DNA of 38,705 nucleotides. It comes from UBA877 sp034436335. Lineage in GTDB: Bacteria > Chloroflexota > Anaerolineae > Anaerolineales > Villigracilaceae. Shown here piece by piece: positions 1 through 9,800 of the stretch; position 1 is the first letter of the stretch; each line of letters opens with the position of its first letter. Made by a program: the position numbers and the translations under genes. Below the pieces are notes generated by a model. The model saw nothing but the letters and a program-made list of their open reading frames with translations, did no database searches and had not been told where the DNA came from. Location: assembly GCA_034436335.1 (NCBI GenBank), contig DAOTVO010000046.1:1-38705 (forward strand), given 5' to 3'.

Positions 1-1
1 T

Positions 2-154
2 TATGTCAAACTCGAACTGCTCACGTGTGCCCATAAGGGTAAAGGCAACACCAAACTCAATCACTTTGCTCTCAAGTCTAAACTGTATTTGCACGCCATC
101 CATGCCGCTTATGCCGAGTTACGGAAACTCAATCCCGCTCATTTGGCTGCGTAA
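2..154 (+). CDS. C-terminal fragment of a DDE-type transposase (cut by window edge)
   Basis: Reading frame 2 is open from the first base to a TAA at 152-154 and gives 50 residues. They contain the run LNHFALKSKLYL followed by an amphipathic helix with AYAELRKL, which resembles the extreme C-terminus of DDE transposases of the IS4/IS701 type (family memory, not a search). The overlapping frame starting at base 3 is rich in Ser, Pro and Cys and looks like a shadow. The catalytic core lies outside the window, so family and integrity cannot be judged. The stop is only 59 bp before the sensor gene at 214, so any right IS end would have to fall in 155-213 and may carry or disrupt that operon's promoter. 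Confidence 0.55.
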   Translation, partial: YVKLELLTCAHKGKGNTKLNHFALKSKLYLHAIHAAYAELRKLNPAHLAA

Positions 155-213
155 GGTGAGTAAATTAAAACAAAGCCCTGTAAAAGAGTTTGTTGCCAGA
201 TTGGAGAATTGTT

Positions 214-3015
214 ATGCCGTCAGTAACCCAGCCTGCTGGTTCTAAACCTTTGCAAAAGCAATACCAATCTGCTCGCACTGTTAGCGTTATTTCCGTTCTC
301 GGAGTGACGTTGGCGTTAATTGGTTATATTATCCTCGCCCTTAGCCAAGGGGACTGGCGCTATTGGTTTATTGCTAGCACCACCGCCATCCTGCTGGCAA
401 GCACAATAATCGCTTTAGTCTTGGTGGAGAAAAAGCATATTGAAGCAGGGATGTGGGTGCTCATTGTAGGCGGCAGTATCACCTTTTTCACGCCTACCTT
501 TGTATTTACAAACATGGCCCTCCTTCAGGGCCCCGGACTGGTTATCTTAACCGCTATTATCACCTTACAAGTATTTCCGCCGAGTCGCTCACGAATCAAC
601 GCTCTCCTGTTTGCACTTGTAAGCGGAATCTTGAATATTCTGTTGGATATCTTCCTGCCCATTGAAAGGCCTTTTGCCCCTCCTATTGTGATGGTAAGTA
701 TTGGTGGGGTCTTTGTCTTTGCGCTTATCGCGCAAATCATTTCATTCCGCCGCCAGTTTCAGAATGTTACACTGCGTACAAAAATTACAATATTTTTTGT
801 CATTGTTTCCATATTGGCAGTTGTCCTCATATCGGCGATCAACATCATTACCACCCGTGCAATTCTGTTGCGCACTGCTCAAAACAACATCCAAGTTGCG
901 GCATCTAACCTGGCGAACGAAATAGACAACTGGATTTCAGCCACCTTAACCAGCATTCGTGCAGAGGCGCAAAATCCTTTGTTCTATAAAGCCCTTACAG
1001 AGTCACGCTCTCCAGATATTGAACGAGATGCATTGCAGGCATTAATCGCCTTACGTAATAAAAACCCTATTTTCATCGAATCATATAGCCTGCTTGACCG
1101 AAACGGAAAAATTTTGCTCTCGACCGACCCTGCGGACATTGGCGCTAACGAAGACAAGCGCGACTATTTCCAAATTGCAACTCAGCAAGGTTTGCCGACA
1201 ATTTCGTTATGGTATGCCGAAAATCGGATTTATCTGAGCACCCCTGTTCGTGACCCCAACAACAACATTGTAGGCGTCCTGCGCGCTCGTTATACAGCAT
1301 CAATTCTTCAACAGTTCATCACACAAAGCAAGGGATTGGGCGGCGAAGCATCGTTTGCTATGTTGGTAGATAACTACAACATCATTCTGGCGCATGGACG
1401 ATATCCAAATCTTATTTTCAAATCCCTGGCGCCTATCAACGCCCAAGTCTTGCTCACATGGCAGGAAGAAGGTCGTTTCCTTCCTGGAGAACCCGAATCC
1501 TTCGCATTGGGACTTGACAACATAGCGCAACAATTAGCCGAAGGAAAAACAACCCTGGCTATAAAAGATGTATATGGCGTAGAGCAACGAGGAGCCATAG
1601 TCCAATTAAAGCAACAACCCTGGAAATTAATCTTTGCCCAGCCGCGCGATTTCTTGATTCGCCCGATTAATCAAGAAATTCAACAGAGTTTTCTCATCTC
1701 AGCCGCGATTCTTTTACTCTCTTTTTATGCTGCTTACAATCTATCTAAAGTAATCGCCACGCCTGTGGTTCGCCTGACCGAAACCGCCCGCCAGATTGCC
1801 GACGGACATATCGAACAGCAAGCCGAAGTGACATCGGACGACGAGATTGGACAATTGAGTCGGGCCTTCAACACAATGACCGCCCAATTACGCGACCTGA
1901 TTGGCTCTTTGGAGCAGCGCGTTGCCGAACGTACACGCAACATCGAACGCCGGGCTCTGCTCCTCCAGACAGCAACAGAAGTCGGTCAGACAGCCATCCA
2001 AACCCGCGACATCGAAAGCCTGCTCTCCCAAATCACCCATTTAATCAGTGAGCGTTTCGGCTTTTACCATGTGGGCATCTTCTTGCTCGATGAAAGAGGA
2101 GAATATGCCGTCCTGCGCGCCGCCAACAGCGAGGGCGGTCAACGAATGCTGGCTCGCGGCCACAAATTGGGCGTGGGCCAGACCGGCATCGTTGGTTGCG
2201 TCACCGCGCGCGGCGAAGCGCGCATCGCGTTGGATGTAGGTGCAGACGCAGTTTTCTTTGATAACCCCGACCTCCCCGAGACCCGCTCCGAAATGGCCCT
2301 CCCACTGATTGCAGGCAACACCATCTTGGGCGCTCTGGATGTACAAAGTACGGAAGAAGCCGCCTTTAAGGAAGAAGATATCGCCACCCTGCAGGTCATG
2401 GCTAACCAGATTGCAATTGCCATCGAAAATGCCCGTCTCTTTGCCGAAAGCCAGGCAGCCATTGAAGCGACCCGCCGCGCTTACGGCGAAGTCAGCCGCA
2501 AAGCCTGGCAACTATGGCTACAAGAAAACACTGCACTCGGTTATCTTGTTTCATCCAACGACCGTCTTGTTCCCATTTCAACCGAAAAGAACGAACCTGA
2601 ATTTCTCCAGGCCATGCAACAAGCCCAGCCAGTGCTCAGCGCCGATCGGCAGGTAGTCTTCACCCCCATCCGCATGCGCGGCGAAACAATCGGCGGACTG
2701 AGATTAGTCAAGCCAAGGAATGAAAGCTGGAGTGACGAAGAAGTCCATCTTATTGACGAACTCACCAACCAGTTAAGTGCTGCGCTGGAAAGCGCCCGTC
2801 TCTTCGAAGAAACTGCCGCTCGCGCCGAGCGCGAGCGAACCGTAGCCGAGGTCACAACCGCCATCCGTTCGGTCGTGGAACCGGACTCCATGTTGCGCAT
2901 CGCCATCGAAGAATTGAAACGCGTCCTGGGAGCAGAACAAATCACCATTCAGCCCTATACCACTTCCTCGCCCGCTTCCTCCGGAAAGAGCCGTAAAACC
3001 AAGCCTTCGTCATAA
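214..3015 (+). CDS. Membrane sensor protein: multi-TM, cache, HAMP and GAF domains, no kinase domain
   Basis: The product has 933 residues. I place the start at ATG 214 because GGAG (203-206) lies 7 nt upstream; a TTG at 190 in the same frame has no such site. Residues about 20-180 hold several hydrophobic segments, followed by one TM at about 190-215, an extracytoplasmic dCache-like ligand-binding region (about 215-490), a second TM and a HAMP linker (about 512-570, with DDEIGQLSRAFN). A complete GAF domain follows (about 580-750), then a weaker GAF-like half (about 760-870). The C-terminus starts a third GAF helix and strand but stops in a Ser/Lys-rich tail. No HisKA, HATPase, GGDEF or methyl-accepting domain is present, so the output must pass through a partner. 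The adjacent hybrid kinase, whose last GAF closely resembles this one (both have FGFYH), is the obvious candidate. By eye, base composition is more AT-rich here than further right. Confidence 0.85.
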   Translation: MPSVTQPAGSKPLQKQYQSARTVSVISVLGVTLALIGYIILALSQGDWRYWFIASTTAILLASTIIALVLVEKKHIEAGMWVLIVGGSITFFTPTFVFTNMALLQGPGLVILTAIITLQVFPPSRSRINALLFALVSGILNILLDIFLPIERPFAPPIVMVSIGGVFVFALIAQIISFRRQFQNVTLRTKITIFFVIVSILAVVLISAINIITTRAILLRTAQNNIQVAASNLANEIDNWISATLTSIRAEAQNPLFYKALTESRSPDIERDALQALIALRNKNPIFIESYSLLDRNGKILLSTDPADIGANEDKRDYFQIATQQGLPTISLWYAENRIYLSTPVRDPNNNIVGVLRARYTASILQQFITQSKGLGGEASFAMLVDNYNIILAHGRYPNLIFKSLAPINAQVLLTWQEEGRFLPGEPESFALGLDNIAQQLAEGKTTLAIKDVYGVEQRGAIVQLKQQPWKLIFAQPRDFLIRPINQEIQQSFLISAAILLLSFYAAYNLSKVIATPVVRLTETARQIADGHIEQQAEVTSDDEIGQLSRAFNTMTAQLRDLIGSLEQRVAERTRNIERRALLLQTATEVGQTAIQTRDIESLLSQITHLISERFGFYHVGIFLLDERGEYAVLRAANSEGGQRMLARGHKLGVGQTGIVGCVTARGEARIALDVGADAVFFDNPDLPETRSEMALPLIAGNTILGALDVQSTEEAAFKEEDIATLQVMANQIAIAIENARLFAESQAAIEATRRAYGEVSRKAWQLWLQENTALGYLVSSNDRLVPISTEKNEPEFLQAMQQAQPVLSADRQVVFTPIRMRGETIGGLRLVKPRNESWSDEEVHLIDELTNQLSAALESARLFEETAARAERERTVAEVTTAIRSVVEPDSMLRIAIEELKRVLGAEQITIQPYTTSSPASSGKSRKTKPSS

Positions 3016-3032
3016 CTTGCAGGAGAAGTTGA

Positions 3033-3818
3033 ATGAGTTACCTGATTGCCATCTCAAATGAAAAAGGCGGCGTAGCCAAAACAACTACTGCCCTTTCAGT
3101 AGGCGCTGCGCTGGCCGAAATGGGGCAGTCTGTTTTGCTTATTGACCTTGACCCACAGGCCAACCTCACGCTCGCCATGGGATTAGAGCCGAGCAAAATC
3201 GAACGCTCCTCTGCAGATATTCTCATCAACTCCGCCCCACTCGACGAGATTTTAGTGAAAACCAACCTTCCCAGCGTTGATTTGGTCCCTGCCAACATAA
3301 ACCTCGAACAAGCCGAACAAATCATACCGGTTTACTTAAACTACACCACTCGCCTGCGCAACGCGATTGAGACAGCCTCGCATTTCGACTACGATATCGC
3401 TCTCATGGACTGCCCCCCTTCTCTCGGCGCAATTACTATCAACGCCCTCACCGCTGCCAACCTCCTAATTATCCCTACCCAGGCCGAGTACTTTTCGGCT
3501 TATGCCTTGCGAGACATGATGACCGTCATCCGCCAAGTGAGAGCCGAAGATAATCCCGGCTTGGCCTACCGCATCCTGGTTACAATGCTTGACCAGCGAA
3601 ACCGAACCCACCGCGATATTCGCGACCAACTGGAGAGAACTTTTGGCGAAGGGCTCTTCAAAACGCTCATTGAAATTGACACCAAATTGCGCGAAAGCCC
3701 AATCCTGGGAGTCCCTATTACACAATACAAACCCAACAGCCGAGGCGCTCAGCAGTATCGCACTCTGGCCGAGGAGCTGATGCAATATGTCAAACAAACG
3801 AATTCAGAAAAGGCTTGA
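3033..3818 (+). CDS. ParA/Soj-type ATPase in a signalling operon
   Basis: This 261-residue protein opens with a deviant Walker A motif, KGGVAKTT (residues 11-18), including the signature lysine K11. A Walker B-like segment LLIDLDPQAN and a DCPPS motif follow, as in ParA/Soj/MinD ATPases, which dimerise on ATP and position DNA or protein cargo. ATG 3033 is preceded by AGGAG. The gene starts 17 bp after the sensor gene and its last 32 bp overlap the start of the giant kinase, implying translational coupling. There is no ParB, parS-like palindrome or replication gene nearby, so chromosome or plasmid partition is unlikely to be its job. In other bacteria ParA homologues encoded in chemotaxis operons (PpfA, ParC) distribute receptor clusters; a similar role for the neighbouring sensor/kinase assembly is an inference. 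Confidence 0.9.
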   Translation: MSYLIAISNEKGGVAKTTTALSVGAALAEMGQSVLLIDLDPQANLTLAMGLEPSKIERSSADILINSAPLDEILVKTNLPSVDLVPANINLEQAEQIIPVYLNYTTRLRNAIETASHFDYDIALMDCPPSLGAITINALTAANLLIIPTQAEYFSAYALRDMMTVIRQVRAEDNPGLAYRILVTMLDQRNRTHRDIRDQLERTFGEGLFKTLIEIDTKLRESPILGVPITQYKPNSRGAQQYRTLAEELMQYVKQTNSEKA

Positions 3819-6800
3819 CCAGCTCTTTGCTGACCTCCAGCAAGGCAAAGAGAAAAAGCCGCTGCCAGACAGCCGGATGAACGCCCCACGGCAAAGCGAA
3901 ACCCCGGCTAGCGCGCCGGACCTAGACGTTGCCGCGCCGGCCCATGCCAAAAGCGCCCGCCGACGCGTCTCGCCGTCAGCGACAACGCCGCCAACCGGTC
4001 CGGCCACGAAAGACATTGTGCCCACCGAAGTCGCCGTTTCCGACGGGACATTGCTGGTTCCTTTCCGACAAAGCCCACAAGAATGGGCCGTTCTGGAAAT
4101 CAAAGCGCCTGAAAAAAAGCGGGTCTGGACACGCGAAGAGCAAACGCTGGTCAAACAGGTCACCGAACAACTCTCGCTTGCCCTGGAAAACGCGCGTCTC
4201 TTCCACGAGACCCAGAGACGCGCCGAGGAAATGACCATCCTCAACGAAATGGGGCGTGTTCTGACCTCGCAATTGAATATCGAGACCATTCTCGAAAATG
4301 TTTATCGTTACGCTTCCCGCCTGCTGGATGCCAAAAATTTCTATGTGGCGTTTTACGATGCCGCACAGGACGAAATCTCTTTCCCTTTGGCCATTGAAGG
4401 AGGACAACCCGTTCAGTGGCGCTCACGCCGCAGCGGCAAAGGACTCACAGAATATCTTATTCGCACAGGTGAGCCGCTGTTAATTACAGATGGGTTGAAA
4501 GAAAAAATTCACACCCTCCCGGACGTGGAAATCGTCGGCCGCCTGGCAAAATCCTGGCTTGGCATTCCTCTCATTGCCGGCAGCGAAACTCTTGGCGCAA
4601 TGGTGATCCAAAATTATGACAAGCCAAATGCCTTTGACCAGCATTCCTACGAACTCTTAACTTCCATTGCGAACCAGGCCGCCATCGCTATTCAAAACGC
4701 CAGACTCTACCAGCAAGCACAATTACGAGCCGAAGAAATGGCAACCCTCAACGAAATGGGGCGTGCGCTTTCTTCCTCGCTCGATTTGGATACCGTGCTG
4801 CAAACCTTGTATCAGTATGCCTCCCGCTTGGTAGATACCAGCAGTTTCATCATCGCCCTCTATGACGCCGAGAAAGACGAGGTTCGTTTTCCCATCTTGC
4901 TGGAAAAAGGAAAGTTTGTCCCCACTCCCGCTCGAATACACGGCAATGGGATGACCGAATATGTAATTCATCACGGCGAACCTTTGCTGATAGAAGACAA
5001 CAGTCCCGAAAAGATTCGCTCGCTTGGCATTGACGTGGTCGGGCCCCCCTCCCGGTGTTGGCTGGGAGTGCCAATGATGTTGGGGAATCGTCCGCTCGGG
5101 GCTATTGCCATCGTCAGTTATACCGACCCCTATGCTTTTGGCATCCGAGAGCGCAACATTCTTTCTGCGATTGCCAGCCAGGCCGCCATTGCCATTCAAA
5201 ACGCCCGCTCCTTTATCGAAACGCAAGAGCGGAACGTTCAACTGACGACCCTCAACGAAATTATTTCCTCCGCCAGTCAGTCTCTGGAAATCAAAACAAT
5301 TCTGGAAATCGTCCTACAAAAGACAATGGAAATTGCCGGTTTCGATGCCGGCCTGATCACCCTGTACAACGAAAGCCGCCAAAAACTGGAACAAATTGTT
5401 CAGGTCGGATTTCCTTGGGCAACTCCAGAAGACCCCAGCAAGGGAACAGAGAATTCTCTTTGCGCCATTGTCTTTGAAAGCAAAACGCCATTGGTGATTG
5501 AAGACTTGCGTCTTTCTTCACCCATAGACAGTGACGCACTCATCGGGGCTGGCCTGGTTTCCTATGTGGGCGTACCGCTGGAAGCGCGCGGTCTGCCGCT
5601 CGGCACGTTGTGTGGACTCAAAAAAGTAGCCGCTTCACCTCCAGAGACGCTGCTCTCACTTTTGCAAACGATCGGGCGTCAAGTTGGCTTTGCAGTCGAA
5701 AACGCCCGCCTATTCGAGCAAGCGCGATTACGCGCCGAAGAAATGGCCGCCATCAACGACCTGGGGCGGGCACTTGCTTCCCGCCTCGACCTTAACCGGG
5801 TGCTGGAAGAGGTTTACCGAGGCGTCTCTCGTCTGTTGGACACCACAAATTTCTATATTGCACTTCATGACGCCGAAAAAGACGAAAATGTTTTCCTGCT
5901 CAACGTCTCCGAGTCGCGAATAGACCGCGAAATTATCCGTTTGCCCGGCGGACAGGGAATAACCGGCCATATCATCAAAAGCGGTGAAAACGTTCTTATC
6001 AAGGAAAACACACGCGCCTGGCTGGCAGCGCATGGAATTGAATCGGTCGGTGAACCGGCCAAATCCTGGCTGGGTGTCCCCCTCATCCTGGGAGGGCAGG
6101 TCATTGGCGCGATGGCGATTCAGGACTACCATAAATCATACGCATATGATGACCATGATTTATTCATCCTGACCGCCGTTGCCAATCAGGCTTCGATTGC
6201 CATCCAGAACGCCCGCTTGTTTGAGGCCGAACAGCATCGTCGTGAAATCGCCGACGCCTTGAGCGAAATGGCCAAGCAGGTCAGCGCCACGCTCGATGTG
6301 CGCCGCATCAGCGATATCCTTTTGGACCAGATAGCCAAACTTCTCCCTTATCGTTCGGCCTCTGTGCAATTAATCAAACAGGGAAAACGTTCCATTATTG
6401 GGGGGCGCAATATTCATCTTGAAGATACCACCCAGGAAGGCGTCGCCATTCTGTGGCGGCCGGTGCAAGAAGACCCCCTCCTTCGCCGAATGGTCGAAAC
6501 CCGCCAGCCAATCGTTATCCCCGACACCTATAAGCATCCCGACTGGACGGTCGCCAAAGATACCGAACACGTTCACTCCTGGATTGGCTGTCCCCTTGTG
6601 GCCGGCGAGGATGTGCTGGGCATTTTGACCCTGGACAGCGAACAGGCCAACGCCTACGACGAGGAAACCGCCAAACTCGTATCCGCCTTCGCTTCACAGG
6701 CCGCAATTGCCATGCAGAATGCACGCCTGTTCGAAGATGTCGAACAGCGCAGCAAAGAACTTGCACTCATTAACCGCGTGGTCTCAACTGTGGCTCTTTC

Positions 6801-9800
6801 GCTCAACATCTCTGAAGCCTTGCAGACCACCATCAGTGAAATTGCTGATTCCATTCCTGGCATTGGCCGGGCTTTGGCCACCATTCTGGACGCCGAACGA
6901 AAAGAATTGCACGTTATTGCAGAATATCAAAAAATCAAGGCCCCCTCCATCAAACTGCAGGTAATTCCTGTCAGCGAAAACTCGAACAGCGCTTACGTCA
7001 TCAAGAACAAGAAGCCTTGTGTCGTCCACGACGTTCAGACCAATCCATCCATCGTCCCACAAATGCAGGCAATGTTTCGCGAGACCGGCGTTTATTCAAT
7101 TGCCATTTTCCCGGTCATCTCGAATGAAGAAGTCATCGGAACAGTCAATTTCGACATCATCAGTCCAACCGAGTCGTTGACCTCCGACCAGGTTCGCCTC
7201 ATCGAGACCATTCTCACCCAGGCCTCCATTGCTATTCAGAACGCCCGACTGTTCGAACAAATCCGCGCCTCCGAGAACCGCTTCCGTGACGTTTCCACTA
7301 TCCTCGGCGACTACATCTGGGAGACCGACTTAAACTGGAAATATACCTATGTTTCCGGCCGGGTCGAATCAATTCTTGGGTACACCCCTGAAGATTTAGT
7401 GGGAAAGACAGATTACGAACTGTACGACCCCGAAGAAGCCGAGCGGCTCAGCCAGGCATTGCTCGAAGCCATTGATAGAGATGGCAGAGCGGTGGATATT
7501 GAGAACGAGGTCATTCTTAAAAATGGCCAGCGCGGCTATATGCTAACCAGCGCTGTTCCCATCCTCGACCAAAATGGCAACCGCATCGGATATCGCGGCG
7601 TGGACAAAGACATTACCGAGCGCCGCCGGTCCGCACTCGTTCAGCAAGTCCTGCAAACGATTACATCATCGGCGCTGTCGGCCCCAGATATGCATAACCT
7701 GCTGGCAACCATCCATGAAGCCATCAAAACGCTCATGCCGGCAGAGAATATGTACATCGCGCTCTATGATGAGCGCGTCGACCTGCTGACCTTTCCGTAC
7801 TACGTGGACCAGTACGACGAGCCGATGCCGCCCCAGAAACTTGGCCGCGGGCTGACCAGTTACGTCCTGCGCACCGGCAAACCCTTGCTTGTGACGCCAG
7901 AAATCTTCAAGCAATTGGTGGAAAACGGCGAAGTTCAAGCCAGCGGCACCCCCTCTGTAGATTGGATTGGAATTCCGCTGAAAAGCGGCGAGCGCATCAA
8001 CGACGTTCTGGCAGTGCAGACCTATTCACAGGACGCCCGTCTCACCGAGCGAGACCGCGACACGCTGGCCAGCATGGCAAACCAAATCTCGATTGCTATC
8101 GAACGCAAGCAATCCGAACTCGAACTGCGCGCTCTGTTTGCCTCGCTGACCGACGTTATCCTGGTCTATGACCGGGAAGGCCGTTACATCCGCATTGCCC
8201 CCACTAACCCTTCGCGTCTGTTCAAGCCGCCGGAGGAGATGCTCGGCAAGAAAATCACCGAAATTCTTCCGGCAGAACTCCACGAACCTTTCCTGAACGT
8301 TATCCGCTCCACGTTAGACACCGAACAGACCCATACAATCGAATATCCTCTCACTATCGGCGAAAAGACCTTTTGGTTCAATGCCAGCGTTTCAAAACTA
8401 AGTGAAGAGCAGGTCTTCTGGGTTGCCCGAGACGTGACTGAGCGGCGCGCCTTTGAAGAAACACTCAAGAAACAGAACGAATACCTGGCCATCTCGGCGG
8501 AAATCGGCCGGCTTATTACCTCCACCCTCGACCTTGGCACGCTCTTTAGCCGGACCGTGAACCTGGTGCGCGACCGGTTCGGCTTCTACCACGCCGCAAT
8601 TTTCATCATTGACGAGAGCGGATTCAACGCCTCGGTCAAAGCCGCCACCGGCGACGCCTGCGAGGAAATGCTCAAACGCGGCCACAGCCTCCAGGTCGGC
8701 TCCCGCTCCATCGTCGGGACGGTAACCGCCACAGGCAATCCGATGGTCGTCAATGATACGACCACCGACCCCATTCACCGCCCCAACCCCCTCCTACCCG
8801 ATACGCGTTCAGAAACCGCCATCCCCCTGCGAATTGGCAAGCGCATCATCGGCGCGCTCGATATTCAATCCACGCGCCCCAACGACTTCAGCGAGGATGT
8901 TGTCAACATCTTGCAGACTCTGGCCGACCAAGTAGCCGTGGCAATTGATAACGCCCGCTCTTACGAACTCGCCCAGCAAGCCATCAACGAAATGCGCGAA
9001 CTCGACCGGCTCAAGAGTCAATTCCTGGCCAACATGAGCCACGAACTGCGCACGCCGCTCAACTCCATCATCGGTTTCTCGCGTGTTATTCTGAAAGGCA
9101 TAGACGGCCCCATCACCGCATTGCAAGAGCAGGACTTGAACGCCATCTACAACTCCGGCCAGCATCTCCTGCGGCTCATCAACGACATCCTTGACCTCTC
9201 TAAGATTGACGCCGGCAAGATGGAATTGTCTTTCGATGATGTTCAAATTGGAGAACTTATCGAAACCGTCGTGCCAACTGCCAGAGGCTTGATTAAAGAC
9301 AAGCCCATCACATTAATTCAGAAGATTGCCCCCAATATTCCCGTTATCCGCGCCGATCCTACTCGTATCCGACAGGTGCTCCTGAATCTTCTGTCCAACG
9401 CGGCCAAATTTACCGAACAGGGCACTATCACCATCGAAGCAGGCATCGAAAGCGGAGAAAACAACCAGCCGGAAATTGTTGTCCGGGTTACCGATAGCGG
9501 CCCAGGCATCGCCGAACAAGACATGTCGAAGTTGTTCCAGCCCTTCTCGCAAGTGGATGCATCCCCCACCCGCAAAACCGGCGGGACAGGCTTGGGGTTG
9601 TCCATCTCGCGCAGACTGATTGAACTTCACGGCGGTCGCATCAGCGTCACGAGCGAACTGGGCAAGGGAAGTACATTCTACTTCACCCTGCCCCTGCCCC
9701 AAACCGCCGCGCCAGAAAAGACGGAAGTCGCTCAGCAGGAAAGAAACAAAACAGTTCTGGCCATAGACGATGACATGCAAGTTATCAGTCTCTATGAGCG

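Noticed and set aside
3033..3818. ParA as evidence for a plasmid or partition locus
   Set aside because: No ParB, parS-like repeats or replication initiator are nearby, and the gene is coupled to signalling genes.
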